From contig MNCI01020297.1 in the NCBI GenBank assembly GCA_015680685.1, forward strand, positions 62,729 to 126,728: DNA of 64,000 nucleotides, written 5' to 3'. A program made the translations under genes and the position numbers. Source of the DNA: Gnetum montanum. Its lineage: Eukaryota; Streptophyta; Gnetopsida; Gnetales; Gnetaceae. Below, piece by piece: positions 44,810 through 57,085 of this stretch. Numbering within the stretch: position 1 is the first letter of the stretch; the number at the start of each line of letters is the position of its first letter. The notes under the pieces are model-generated. The model made no database searches. It was not told the origin of the DNA and worked only from the letters and a program-made list of their open reading frames with translations.

Positions 44810-47460
44810 ATGTTTTCTTTTCACATGGATGATTCTCTGCCGAAATTCAAGCATACATCCAATCAAAGGAATGAACGATCAAATCAACCAGTACCCCAAT
44901 AATGTTGAGTGGTATATACTCATCCTAATAAGTATGTACCAAAATTCATCTTTGTCCTATATTAGGATGATTAGATGTGATGGATGGACATGAAGGACAA
45001 CATTGTGTTGCTACTTGATTGATCAGTTCCTGTGATGCTCCCACAAACTCTTATGAGGTTGGGCATCCAGGACCTTCATGTTGACTATGTTGTGTAGAAT
45101 CATAACTCTAGGGATTACCATCCCACTAAGGCATAACATAAAAGAGTGGTAATAGGAGAGGTGCTATGAAGCTATGAAGGGAAAATGGTTCACTAACCCC
45201 TTGTTCCTGGTAGGTTAAAAAGATAGTGAGGATCCATTCTCTAGTGGTTCTCAATACACTAACTCTCCTCCCCTTGGTTTTGATGAAGGGGGCTTGAACT
45301 AGAATTTACAATCCACTATAAATAATATTGGTTTAGGTAAGAACATGTCCCATGATCATGGGGGATCCAAAGGTGCAAGTCATGGCAAGAACAAGGATAG
45401 GCATCATGATGATGATCGTGGTCATGACCATCGAAGAGGGGGTGGTAGGCATCATGGTGATGCTATTCCTTCTTCCTCTTCATTTTTGTCATCCTCTTCT
45501 TCCTCCTTTAGCTTTGATTGAAGCCATAGAGGACATGATCATGATGGAGGTGACCAGCAAGATAGAGATGATCATAGGGCCCACTAGACTAGTCAAGATC
45601 AGGGACATGGGCAATCAAGGGAGGCCTACAACCATGAAAGAACAGATAGTAGAGGACATCATAGACAACATGGCCATTGCAAAGGCCATAAATATGATGA
45701 ACCTTTGCTTGCAACTTAAAACATGCTAAACATTGCAGAGGCAATGAGAATTCTAATGAGACATGTGAAAGATAGTAGAATAAAGTGATTGGGTATGAAC
45801 AATATCTCCAAGTTTGAGAGGGGGTACAACTCAGATATGCAAAATCATCTTCAACCCTCTCACGATGCTTGTGACTTAGAGAACTTGGAGAATGAATGGT
45901 AAAAATTAAAGCTATTCCCATGGACACTCATCAAAGAAGCCTAAAGTTGGTATTGGTCCTTAGAGCTAGAATCAATTCATAGATGGGGTATGATGCTCAA
46001 GCTCTAAAATGACAAGTATCAAACATACTTCCAAGTTTCCAACTTGAGGAAGTAGATCCAAGGTTGAAAACAAGGATCACATGAACCCTTGGATGTAGCT
46101 ATCGATAGATACTATTCCCTTTTGCATAGATTTCCTAACCATGGTTATTCTCAAAAGAAACAACTTTTCCATATCATAGATGGGCTCTACTCAAAAACAT
46201 GAAGAACTCTTGGGGTCTATGTCCAAGGAAGACTTTTATAATTAAGAGCCCATCAGATTCGAATGTTGATAGAGCAAGTTGCCATGGAAGAAGGAGAGTT
46301 GCAAAAAAGGAAAAGTGCAGAGGAATACAATTGAAATCCTTCTATTAGAAAAATGAAAGTCCAGTTCCTTGATAATGAGGAGGAGGCATTACTTGATGAG
46401 GTGGTGTAATGAAAAACCTTACCGATTCAAAATCTGTCTCTAAAATTTTAGCTAAGGTAGAAAAAATGTGGGACTCTTTTGATGAAAAGTTCCAAACTGC
46501 TCTAAAAATAGCAAAGGAATCCAAACATCAAAGTAGTGATCATGATTGCAAGAGAATGAAGGAAGCTGAATGTGCCCACCAAAGGGATAAGGGCAAGGAT
46601 GCTACAATAGAGGAGGTTATGCAGTCTAAAACAAATGATGATGGTGGGTGTGACATCTTCCAATATGAACATCTTATGTTGCCATGTTGTGTCACACTTG
46701 TAGGAGTCTGAGGTGTATGCTCTAAATCCTAGACTGGCAAGAAGGCAAGCACCCAGAAAATTTCCTTATCCTCAAGGCAATCCTAGATAGTTCCACCAAC
46801 AACAAGTTAGTTATCCAAGTGGAGCTCCATGATAACTATATGAGCAATATCATTAGTGGCAACACCCATAGTCATGGGGGATGCCACCACCAAGGTAGCA
46901 ATACCCTTATTGGCAACCTGATCTATATGGGTACTATGTTCAATAGCCCATTTCTCAACATGACTCTTCCAGTCATGCTTCATTCAAGTATCACTACTAC
47001 CCTTCTAAGTACTACAAATTCCAATATCCAAGAGGGGAATCCTCATTTCCTCACTACCTTTCTCATCCTTCTACACATGTCCCTCCATCCTCAACTCAAT
47101 TATGACATGCTCCATCAATGTAGGGTGAAATTCCATCCTAGTTGTAGAAACAAAATGCCACCATGGTTGTTAAATTACAGCCAACTCCCCAGCCAAGTGG
47201 TTCAAAAACAAAATCCTAAAAAAGACCATCCTTTCAAACCAACAATCCTACAAAGTCCTCATAGACTTATGTGACTGATAGCTCTACTTCTCCCTCATCC
47301 TTTGCATCTACTCCATTTGAGTCCCCTTCAAACCAAACACCTCCCAAAGTACATATCATTATGTTAACCCATGTAGTAACTTATTGAATAAAGGCTAGCC
47401 ACCTTTCTAGGAAAATATTTGATCCTAGGAGTCTCTTAATCTATTTGTAAATCACTAGGA
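44810..47460 (+). pseudogene. Element B gag (decayed)
   Basis: Starts near 44810. A His/Asp/Arg/Gly-rich section with Ser runs (45350-45560: RGHDHRRGGGRHHGD, then SSSSFLSSSSSSFSFD) precedes the Gag core at 45790-46020 (NNISKFERGYNSD, KLKLFPWTLIKEA, SIHRW). A Lys/Glu-rich part is open at 46409-46711 and includes CDIFQYEHLMLPCC. The C-terminus is Gln/Tyr/Pro-rich in the frame QGNPRxFHQQQVSYPSGAP. The long open frame at 46819-47274 is the wrong frame. Confidence 0.65.
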
Positions 47461-47469
47461 ATGAGCCTT

Positions 47470-47765
47470 GCAAAGCCCTTCAGGATTCAAGTTCTAGTGT
47501 AAATTTGATTTCTCATGAGATGTACAAAGCTTGGAACCTACCTACACTCAAGAAGAGTAACATTCACCTTGAGTTGACAGACCAGTCCATCATTGTTCCT
47601 TTTGAACTAGTGGAGGACATTGTGACCATTGTATGTGGGTGGTCATATCCTATCAACTTCCTAGTGATCCATGTTTATAACTATAAGTGGGACATTCCAA
47701 TCATCATGGGAAGGGCTTGGTTAAGTGCTATTGATGCATAGTTGGGAATAAAAGACCTCTCCTTG
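47470..47765 (+). pseudogene. Element B aspartic protease
   Basis: Reads DSSSSVNLISHEMYKAWN, then VEDIVTIVCGWSYPINFLVI, then WDIPIIMGRAWLSAIDA. The active-site D-S-G has become D-S-S as in element A. An open segment covers 47505-47741. Protease would release Gag and Pol products. Confidence 0.7.
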
Positions 47766-48109
47766 GAGATTTCTAAGGAGAATGTGTTTGGAAAGATTGA
47801 GAAGAAGAAAATTCCATGCATCGCATAGAGTAATACAGGGTGCAACTATGTGCAGAAACTATGGTATGTGAAAAGTACATTGATCACAACATGCAAACAG
47901 TGTGTAGATGAAATAGAAGTTCAAAGCTACCTATACATAGCAACCAAAAAACAATAGGACACCTAGTGGTTGCTAGTTGATCCTGAAAGTAGCTCAACAC
48001 TTTGCATGGAACCAACTAAGAGCTTAATGAGTGCCTATGTTAAGGTACAGATGAACTAAAGTGAGTTCATCGCTAAATCTCTAATAATGAACCTGATGGC
48101 ACTTATTAA

Positions 48110-49200
48110 GGAGAGTTGGAAATCCCTAAAAGCTTTAAGCAAGATCCCTTAGAGTTGAAAACTCTACCTACTGACATGGAATATACATTTCTGAATAATG
48201 GGAAGCCAATGATAATCAATGTCAATCTTGCTCCTGAATAAAAAGAGAAGCTATTGAAAGTGGTTAACAAATGGCCAATAGCCTTTGCTTGGTTATATCC
48301 TAAATTCACTAGGATATATCCTAGGATATGCTATCATCGCATCTACCCTAATCCTTCCATAAAGCTAAAGAGGAATTTGTAGTAGCAGCTAAACCCCAAA
48401 TTGAAGTAGATCATCAAGGAGAAGATTGAACAACTCCTCAAAGCGAGGTTCATCTATCCCATTGCAACTAGTAAGTGGGATATCCCACTTGTAATTATGC
48501 CAAAGAAAGGTGGAAAGTGGAGGACCTGTATTGAATTCAAGCTATTGAACATGATAACATACAAAATTCATTTTCCATAGCCATTTCTGGACTTGGTGTT
48601 AAACACCATTTTTGGGCATTGTTTTTACAACATTCTGGATGGTTATAGTGGCTATAACCAAATTTAGATTGCATATAGGATCAAGCAAAAACTATGTTTA
48701 CAAGTCCTTGGGGGTCTTTTGCATAAAATTAGATGCCATTTGGTTTGTGTAGTCCCCTTGCAAATTTTCAACACCTTCAGCTTAGCATTTTTCAATAGCA
48801 AATTGGTAGCAAGGTGGAAGTCTTCATCGATGACTTCTCCACCTATGGCACTACATTTGAGCAAGTGCTGGACTACCTTAAGAAAGTGTTAAAAAGGTGT
48901 ATCATGACCAACCTTTGGCTTAATTGACAAAATAGCCATTTTATGGTCTAGGAGGGCATCGTGTTGGGGCATAAAATCTCACACGTAGGGATTGAGTTGG
49001 ACCTTGAAAAAATAAGGATCATAAAAGGAATAACCTACCAACTAAAAACTATTAAATATGTCTAGTCATTCCTTAGCCACACTAGCTACTATTGGTGATT
49101 CATAAATAATTTCTCTAAGATCATTAAACTATTGGTGGAGCTGACAAAGAAATATGCTTCATTCATCTGGATCAAGAAATGCAAAAAGGCATTCTAGAAA
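48110..49200 (+). pseudogene. Element B reverse transcriptase (decayed)
   Basis: Connector LELKTLPTDMEYTFLNNGK, then FIYPIATSKWDIPLVIMPKKGGKWRTCIEFKLLN. The first catalytic Asp is Glu here (CIEF, family CID). FYNILDGYSGYNQI follows, then the box FIDDF near 48829-48843 keeps both Asp. Frameshifts near 48680 and 48790 and many stops separate the blocks. Confidence 0.7.
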
Positions 49201-49214
49201 CTCAAGCAGAAGCT

Positions 49215-49650
49215 TATAGAAATTCCAATTCTATGAGCACCTGACTAGTCCAAACCATTTCTTATTATGATGAATGCATTAAAATATGTCTTTGGAGCCA
49301 TGCTCACATAATTGGACAATTAAAAAAATCCTTACAACATCCACTACACAAGCCAAAGCATTATGGGTGCATAGCTCAACCACACCACAATGGAGAAAGA
49401 ATTAATGATGGTGGTGTATGCCTTGGAAAAATTTAGGCATTATGTGCTTGGGTACATGGTGTTTTTACACATAGATCATTGTGAAATTCTCTTCCTAATG
49501 AACAAATCAATGGTGAGCCCCCATGTCATACAATGCCTTGTGATCGTGCAAACATTCGATCTTACTATGGTAGATTGAAAGGGAACTAAGAATATGGTTG
49601 TTGATCACTTATCTCAGTTGTTATGGAAGAACAAAGAGGAGGAGAGCCCA
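49215..49650 (+). pseudogene. Element B RNase H (decayed)
   Basis: Blocks: MMNALKYVFGAML, HYTSQSI, then open at 49390-49578 with MEKELMMVVYALEKFRHYVLGYMVFLHIDH, then VVDHLSQL. The first catalytic Asp (D-A-S/L) reads Asn, while the later Asp in HIDH is kept, the opposite of element A at that site. Confidence 0.65.
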
Positions 49651-49874
49651 ATTTTTGATTAGTTTCTTGATGAACTCCTCTTTGCTAGTGTTATAAATGA
49701 ATAAGTGCCCACTAAACCCAATTGGTATGATGGCATCCTCACCTATCTTCTCACTTAGGAGATGCCATAAGAGTTAGATTGTAGGAAGAAATAAAAATTT
49801 CCTCATCAGGAAAAATGCTTCATGGAGATCAAAAAAATACATTTACAAGGTGTGTGTTGAGGGCCTAGTTTCTT

Positions 49875-50960
49875 ACTATGTTACTTATGCTAACCAACTG
49901 TAAGGATGCTCATTATGAGGGTCACTATGTTGCGAGATGCACGATCATTAAGATCTTAATGGTAGGATATTATTGGCCAGCACTCTTTAGGGACACTCAC
50001 CAATTCATCCCCTCTTGTGTCCATTATCAACATGATGGTCAGATGACTTATAGAATGTAGGGACCTATGCAATGGATCCAACCATTAAAACCCTTCGACA
50101 TTTAGGTCATTGACTTCATGGATCCCATGACATCCATGTTGAATAAAAAGGCATACATTATAGTTATTGTTAACTATTATATAAAATGGGTAAAAGTAGC
50201 AGCTATCACTGATTGTACCTCTTCTATAGATGCTTGGTTTGTACAACAAACTCTTGTAAACAAGTTTGAGATGCCACATGCACTAATTTTTGACAATGAG
50301 ACTCATTTTACAAGCACCACCTTTAAAAATCTCATGAAATGCCTGGGGGTAGAACATAAATTATCAACACCTTACCATCCCTAAGCCAATGGTCAAGCTA
50401 AGGTTACCAATAGGGAGATCACTAGGATCTTAACTAGAACAATTAGAAAATATAGAAGTGATTAGTGCACAAAAGTTAATGATTCCCTTTGGGCTTACCA
50501 CTCAACATGGAAACTTCCTATAAGCTAATTTCCCTATGACCTAGTGTATGGGAAATTACCAACTCTTCCTATTCAGTCTAAGTTTCATACACTTTCAACA
50601 ATGTATGCCCTTGACCTTTACCTTAGTCTAGCACAAAAGGAGAGATTGATCAATCTTAATGTGCTAGATGAGAATAGATTGGTGGCCCTATCCTTGAATT
50701 AAGTACACAAGGAATTTAGCAAACAATTCCATGACCTTAAAATAAGGAAAATAAAATTCCAACCTAGAGACAAGGTTCTTTCCTAAAACCCCACACATGT
50801 GCCTCAATGAACTAAGTTTCACACATTGTGGGAAGGACCTTATATCATTTATGAAACATTTCCTTTTGGAGCCATGTTGATTTACAAACCTAAGAGCCCA
50901 AACAAGAAACAACTCATCAACTTGTAATAAGTAAAACCTTTCCATGGGGCCAAATGAGCT
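49875..50960 (+). pseudogene. Element B integrase (decayed)
   Basis: Zinc region YEGHYVARCTIIKILMVGYYWP, with CVHYQ in place of C-x-x-C. The core is open at 50118-50384: first Asp in VIDFMDP, second Asp in FDNETHF, but the catalytic Glu reads Lys (NGQAKVTNRE, GAG to AAG). The C-terminal LWEGPYIIYETF is recognisable and the domain ends near 50940-50960. Inactive. Confidence 0.72.
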
Positions 50961-52978
50961 AGTGCTTATAACATCTCTTTGAATGGACAACCACTCTCAA
51001 TTTTCTGGATCTCCTCCTTTCAACTCAATTGTGAGGGCGATGGTCATCCATGCTAAATCAATTAAGTGGCTTATCAATTTTTATAATTTTAGCACCTTTT
51101 TGTTTTTATACTTTTTTTTTACACTTTTTTTATTCTTATACCTTTTTGTTTTACAATATCGTTAGTACATTTTTTTCCTACATATTTTTAAATATTTTTT
51201 ATATTTCACTTTATTTGGTTCGAATTTATCTTATTTTTTTCTAATGTTTTTTTCCTTTCCTTTATTTCCAATAGGACACAATGATGCTATAGTTATTTAC
51301 TAATGGTGGTTTATACTTAATGTTATTTGATTGTCAATGTCTAAGTTCTATCTTTCAATTTTAATGATTGATAACTAAGACATGATTTATTTTTCATGGA
51401 ATAGGCAATGAGTCCATGTCATCCATCCATTCATAGAACTCTATGGTGTTCCTTATTTTTGAAATATGAGGTCCATTTTCTTAATGAAACTTTAATGAGC
51501 TTGTGACCTTGGTAGTTTCCAAACTTGGAAAATACTAAATGGAATGATAAGGATGTGACTTCAAGGGGATTCAATGCTCTCTGTACCTTTTTATTCTCTT
51601 AAGTGCATGAGTGTTTTCATGGAGTCTTTGAATGGTATGGTTCCTATCCAGAAATCTATAAAAATATAAAATCAAAAAAACAAAAAAAAACAATGGAAAT
51701 TCAAAGCACATCCCTTACATCAAATAATGGCCTACAAGTACTAGTTATGGGACTCAAAAGACATGTTACCCATGTGTGAAGGTCCCCTCTAACTAAGGGT
51801 TTTTCTCACTTTTTGCTTCTTCTTTTTTTCTCAATAAGGAATGGTGCTTGATTTGTGGAAGCATTCTTGTATCTTGAGGAGGTGGACTAGTCTTAGAGTA
51901 TTGATGCAAAGTCACTAAAAGTGGTTGGTTTTGATCTGGACTAAGGATGAACTTTATCAAGTCATTTAACCACAAAATCCACAAGGGAATTCATGTGATC
52001 ATGAGATGGAACTCCATTTCACCATCTCTCTCATCCACCAATGCTTTCCATAATTTCACCTCACTACTAGTTTTCCATGTCTTGTTCAATGTCATAGTTT
52101 GATGTGTTAAAATTCTTAGGTAGATTCTTCCAGATTAGGTTCTTAACTTTTCATAACCATTAATCAACTATGGGGCCCACGAACTCCTTAGTTTGAGGAT
52201 ATGTAAGGGCAAAAATGGCATGAGCTTTCTTTAGAGAGGATCCACTTACACATCTCTTACTTATGCTTATTCATTTCCTTTGGCATTTTTGCAATCAGAT
52301 CTGCTATGCACCTCATTAGTTACATCCAACTGTGTGCTCCTTAATGGCATTTTTCCAATATAAAATTTCATTCTCCAATCCAAAACTCCAATTTATGTGA
52401 ATAATCAAGCCCTCTTCAAGCTTTTCATCATGTTCATGGCTTTTTTGGCTCTCCAAGGAATACAATTTCATGCCTAAACTCTCTTTATCTTTCAAATTTT
52501 AAAAAGTGAAAAAGTTTACTCTATAGGCTTTGTTGATGGGACTCCATTTATGGAGTCGATTGCGTATACAAGACCTTGTCAATGTAAGGTAAAAAGTCTA
52601 TAAATACATGATGATACTTAGTAATTTTTCACATTTATGCTTAAACAAGGAGAGAGTTTTTGAATTTTTTAGAGCCCAGAACCTTCCTAGAGTCATAAAT
52701 TCCAAACCATTTGTCTAATTCACTTCATTCTTTAGTCTTGTAGCTACTAGAGATAAGCTCTTTGTCATGGGGGTGACAAACCTTAGGTTTTTTATGGAAA
52801 ATTTTTCAAAATTTTTCTAATTCTCACAAAGGTTTAATTAAGAAATCAACATTAAAACATCAATTTACGAAAGTTAAATCCTTCCAACAAGATCTTGTCA
52901 CATTCAAGGTCAAATAACATTAAAATAATATTAAAATAAATATTATACCATGGTTGTAACTTAGTCTAAGTGTAACTA
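50961..52978 (+). other. Element B post-integrase non-coding stretch
   Basis: Aligns with 4144-6290 of A: 'ctcctcctttcaactcaat', a T-rich run (51100-51260), 'gaaggtcccctctaactaag' (51780-51800), and 'ggatccactta' (52240). A promoter-like module at about 52535-52605 contains TATAAAT at 52599-52605. The T-rich open frames are not genes. It is cut at about 52978. Confidence 0.6.
52535..52605 (+). promoter_or_regulatory. Element B internal U3-like promoter module
   Basis: 'gttgatgggactcc' and 'cttgtcaatgt' phrases resemble those of the B LTR ('catcaatggggcatcc', 'ctcgtcaatgtgatcc', 43850-43910), followed by TATAAAT at 52599-52605. Same relative position as in A and C. Confidence 0.38.
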
Positions 52979-53322
52979 CGCGTTTACATTTTTCCTACTC
53001 ACTTAGATCATGTGTTTTGCTTTGTTTACACATTCATCAACTTAGTTTATGCATTGCATTTGAAAAAAAACAAAAACATATGGCCCGAAAAGGCCTTAAA
53101 CTAGCCTATGACCTAGAATGGCCTCAAAATATCAATTTTTGCACTGCTTTCCTTTCATTCATGCATTTCAACTCTATTTACAACGGGTGTTGCGTGATGG
53201 TGTTTTCTTTCTAGTTGATTTTTACAGGATCCTGTAGGCACACAGCATGACTATGCATGTTGCATCACACCTTACACAAGCAAGGTAAGCACCAGTCCTC
53301 TATGATTATAAACTAGCATAGC

Positions 53323-53506
53323 TCATCCTTGGGTCATGGCATTAAACTAGCACAACAACCCATCCTTGGATCATGATGTTAAACTAGCACAATAGCTCAT
53401 CCTTGGATCATGACATTAAACTAGCACAACAGCTTGTCCTTGGGTCATGATGTTAAACTAGCACAAAAACTCATCCTTGGGTCATGACATGAAACTAGCA
53501 CAACAT
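53323..53506 (+). repeat. Tat2 44-bp tandem repeats
   Basis: About five units of 'catccttgg(g/a)tcatgacattaaactagcacaac'. The same AAACTAGC core occurs more diverged in Tat1 (22800-23170 and 13040-13330). Confidence 0.7.
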
Positions 53507-53640
53507 CCACTATCTACTACAACATTAAACTAGCATCCAACAGTCTGCTAGGACTATAAACTAGCACATCATGGTCTGCCAGGACCTTAAACTAGGTTCA
53601 CAGTCTACCAGGACTTTAAACTAGTATGTTGTTGATCTTA

Positions 53641-54678
53641 TTTGAACACTTGCCATTACCTTCAGAGGACTCGTAACATCATCACCCTAGCACTTTCATT
53701 AGCTTCTTGAGCACTTGCAACTAGCACAACATTTGACATATTTGTAGAGTCTTCGCATCTAGCACCTACAACATCTCCACATCCGACATTTACTCTAGAA
53801 ATTCATGTTTTATGGTTTTCTTGTTTTTTCTAAGTTGTGTTTGTAGGACAAAACCTTGGAGACAGTCGTGTAAAGATGCATCTCATCGTAGCAGCAAGTC
53901 ACCACATTGCACTGATGTGCATGATTGGATTAGTTGAGCCACTCAAGAGTGCACATTTCCCTCATCCTTATTACAACCTATGCACATCCACTCCTTGATC
54001 CCAATATCCTCTCATCTCCCACCTACTCATGATTTCACATCCCTTTGATGCATATGCATTGTGACCCACATGGCACCTTCCTTCATATCAACTGTAGAAT
54101 CCATGGTGGATGTAATGTAACTCATCCCATGGGGAGCCTCTGTTGGCTAGTTAAGGCCTAGGTGAATGTAATGTGAATCATCCCTAGGAGGAAAAATCTA
54201 TTCTACAGATGCAATGTGCTTGCATCAAAGAAAATCCCATCTTCTCGATCGCCAACTTGTAGTTAACATTCAGTAGTAAGCCAAACCGAAAGAAGGTTTG
54301 CAAAAAAAAAAAACACATCCCCAAGCAAATTGACAATGCTGCAACTTCACAACTAGCCTAGTATTGGATCAACTTTGACTCTCTCATGAGTACTTTGATG
54401 AGAGGTCAACGTTTCAAAGGAAAACTACTCCATGCCATGGTCACCGTCAGCCATGTTGAATTCCCATTTTACATCATGATTTTTCCACCATTTAAATTTC
54501 ATATCCCTAGCATTGCCTATACCCCTTGTCCCTAAGCATACCCTTATTCCCATGGCACTATTGAGCATGGTGAAACAACATTTCATCTTGTACTGACAAG
54601 TGATGTTGGTTGCACAAAGACTGTGGTGTTTTGTAATTCTTTGTCGACGTCTCTCAGGCCACTCCTCCAGACATCAAC
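53641..54678 (+). other. Tat2 non-coding DNA before the polypurine tract
   Basis: No gene seen. 53840-53920 resembles Tat1 23400-23480 ('agttgtgtttg.a.ga', 'gatgca.ctcatc'). 54600-54690 resembles Tat1 24300-24392 ('gtgttttgtaattctttgtcgacg'). Confidence 0.5.
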
Positions 54679-54687
54679 AAAGAGGGG
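54679..54687 (+). other. Tat2 polypurine tract
   Basis: AAAGAGGGG, identical to Tat1, five bases before TGAAACACCAC. Confidence 0.7.
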
Positions 54688-54876
54688 CCATTGAAACACC
54701 ACAAAATTTGGGGTCTCAGCATCTCGACTAAAAATTTGGTTAAGTGTCAAAATGGTGATACTTTGCCCATATTTTTTCAAGTGTTGAGTATAGTCAACTC
54801 CAACTACTAGATTTGCAAAATTTTTCTAAGTGTTAGAATGCTAGCACTTTCTGAAGATTCACATGTGATGCTGTCA

Positions 54877-55400
54877 TGCTGCGTAGCGTAGCACCATGTC
54901 TACTGCAGCATAGCACCCAGTTACACTACGTAGCATAGCGTAGCGTAGCACCATGTCTACTAAACTATAGCACTTGGTTATGCTACATAGCATAGTGGAG
55001 CGTAGCACCATGTCTACTACAGCGTAGCACCCAGTTATGATGTGTAGCGTAGCGCAATGTAGCACCCTGTCATGCATAGTAGACAGTGGACAGTGTGTAG
55101 TAGACAGTAGATAGTGTGTAGTAGATAGAGGACAAGCATAGTAGACAATAGATAGTGTCCAGTAAACAGTGGATGGGTGCAATAGATAGTGTCTCGTGTC
55201 CCACACGTGACATGGGATGGGCGCAATAGACAGTAGCAACCAGCGTCCCATGTACTACATGTAACATGGGATGAGTGCAGTAGATAGTAGCAACCAACGT
55301 CCCATGTCTCATGCGTAACATGGGATGGGTGCAGTAGATAGCGTCCTATGTCCCACACGTAACATGGGATAACCGTAATAGCCAACATCCCATGGTCCCA
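54877..55400 (+). repeat. Minisatellites in the Tat2 LTR
   Basis: Three adjacent sets: units of about 58 bases with 'gtagcaccatgtctact' (54877-55065); about five units of 20-21 bases with 'agtagacagtagatagtgtgt' (55078-55160); and units of about 45-55 bases with 'gtcccatgt..acatgggatg' (55165-55400). Confidence 0.75.
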
Positions 55401-55483
55401 CCCACTACACTACCACATGGCACCTGATTCACATTTTGGGCTAACCCTAGCCCTATAAATACCCTTGTGCCCTCTTTTGAGGT

Positions 55484-55513
<30 letters not shown>
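55484..55513 (+). repeat. Thirty-G homopolymer
   Basis: Unbroken run of 30 G, 24 bases after the LTR TATA box, so about where transcription should start. It creates false open frames on both strands. Confidence 0.9.
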
Positions 55514-55514
<1 letters not shown>

Positions 55515-56175
55515 AGGGTGGCTTTCTTTTTTCACCAAGGAAGTAGTTGGCACTTCCATTTGGCATTTGGCACTTAGCTCTGTGGGCAAACGAGACCCAG
55601 AGCATACTACATCGGCAAAGAGGCACAACTACACTACATGGTACACTACAGCCCCTTTGCATCCCAATAGAACCTCACATGGTACACCGTGGCTACCAAC
55701 CCATAGGCACAGTTCAACACAGTGAGCACCAAACTTCACAGCTTGACATCACCGAGGCTGTGACTATGCTCCCACTATGCCTATTGTACATTGTGTATAC
55801 CTTTGTGAATTAGCTATGCTCCCCCAATTTTGGGGTAGTGCATTTTCTCTCCCAAGCTCTTATTTTATTCTACTACACCATACATGTTGCATTATTGTGT
55901 TTTTGTGCATGCTTGTTATCCTAGTTACATACTTTAGTACGTTTCTACTATTGTGTGTGTCACATTTTTTTTAGTCCAACCTCTGCACGTCACACTCTAA
56001 AATCACTATTCAAAATTGGTTATTAGACACCATGTAAGTCCCTTTCTGATTGACCAAATCATTTAGGGCACCTTGTTTCCATTTTCTCCAACATGACCCT
56101 CACATAGATATAGGGTTAGGTTGTACGCCTGGCGACCTCTTGGTGTTCTAGCCACGAACATTTTCGGACGTCACA

Positions 56176-57085
56176 AGGCTCTCCTTGGAATGTTATAGAT
56201 GAAATATAATTTAGCTTTATTAATAAATTCTCCCTGTAGTATTATGAATGAAATATTATTTAGTGTTATTGATATATGATTAATAGTTGGCCTCTCAACC
56301 AAAATCAATCAAATTTACAACTATAAGATCATACTTATGTCTAATGTGCTCAAATATAGGACATTTCATGAAATTTTGGTGTTTATCTTCGATGATATTT
56401 GTATTACACAATACATATTTATTTTTCACAAGAAATTTTAAGCCATAAACCTATTTCAACTCTTATATGATGAGATGTCATTCATGCTATTCTAATTATG
56501 TATCACAAATGATGAGGAATTATAATAAATAAATAATTTTAATTTGAATGGAGATCTTCCTTGATAATATTTAAATAGAAATATTTCTTTCCTTATACTT
56601 TTTCAATGTTTTAAAAATACTATTTGTTTAACCAATTTGCAAACCTTTTGTGGATTAGAATAAATAATATGCTCTTAAACATTCCATTAATTAATCCATG
56701 AAACTTCCTCTTGAAACTATTCTTTATTTTATGTTTTCATCATTACTTTCTTGGAGTATTTTTCCAATAATAATTCAAAATGATTATGAGTGTGGGCTAT
56801 AAATTAACAAATAGGTTTAGGTTCTAAGGGTATTATCTCTACTTCAAAAAGCATAATATCACATTGTGTCTATTTCTTTACATTGAATTCATTGAGTAGG
56901 AAAAGCTTTTGAATTTCTTCTATCTATTTCCAATATTTATTTGCTATACCAAGACCTCATACAATACACAAATAAAAAATAGTTGGTTGAATAATGACAT
57001 AATAAATTCACTTTCCAAATATCCAAGCCAAAATAGACTACTTCTTACTTTGCTTTTTAAAACAAATCAAGCTTTCTTACAAGCC
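56176..57085. other. Unassigned AT-rich stretch
   Basis: About 900 bases with no convincing ORF on either strand and no recognised repeat. The minus strand has some protein-like phrases, but I could not place them in a family. Confidence 0.4.

Larger units (their letters stand above)
43797..52978 (+). mobile_element. Element B: Athila-like retrotransposon, 3'-truncated
   Basis: 5' LTR, primer binding site, gag, protease, RT, RNase H, integrase and the post-integrase non-coding stretch, all collinear with element A (1-6290). It ends abruptly at about 52978, after 'aagtgtaacta', where the 3' part of Tat2 begins. The downstream ORF, polypurine tract and 3' LTR are absent. Every coding domain carries stops. 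Confidence 0.78.
52979..56175 (+). mobile_element. Tat2: 3' end of a Tat-like element
   Basis: Consists of 3' non-coding DNA with AAACTAGCAC repeats (53080-53640), a segment similar to Tat1 23400-23480, the identical polypurine tract and an LTR. There is no pol or 5' LTR in the window. It abuts element B at about 52978 without a visible duplication, so the junction may be a deletion or recombination point rather than a clean insertion. Confidence 0.65.
54692..56175 (+). repeat. Tat2 LTR
   Basis: Starts TGAAACACCACAAAATTT, sharing the first 11 bases with the Tat1 LTR. It contains three minisatellite blocks (54877-55400), TATAAAT at 55454-55460 and a run of 30 G (55484-55513). The right end is set at 'cggacgtcaca' by inspection and is uncertain. 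Open frames in it are repeat artefacts. Confidence 0.6.

Noticed and set aside
46819-47274. 151-codon open frame in element B
   Set aside because: Wrong frame over the gag C-terminus; the real frame is closed by CAA/CAG-to-stop changes.
54874-55388. Overlapping minus-strand open frames of 83-125 codons
   Set aside because: They translate minisatellite units (repeated WDxRxYLLHPS-like phrases); repeat artefacts, not genes.
55410-55813. Open frames with poly-Gly or poly-Pro
   Set aside because: Produced by the 30-G run in the Tat2 LTR.
56176-57085. Considered a LINE, MULE transposase, copia or PPR gene fragment on the minus strand
   Set aside because: No motif strong enough for any of them; left unassigned.
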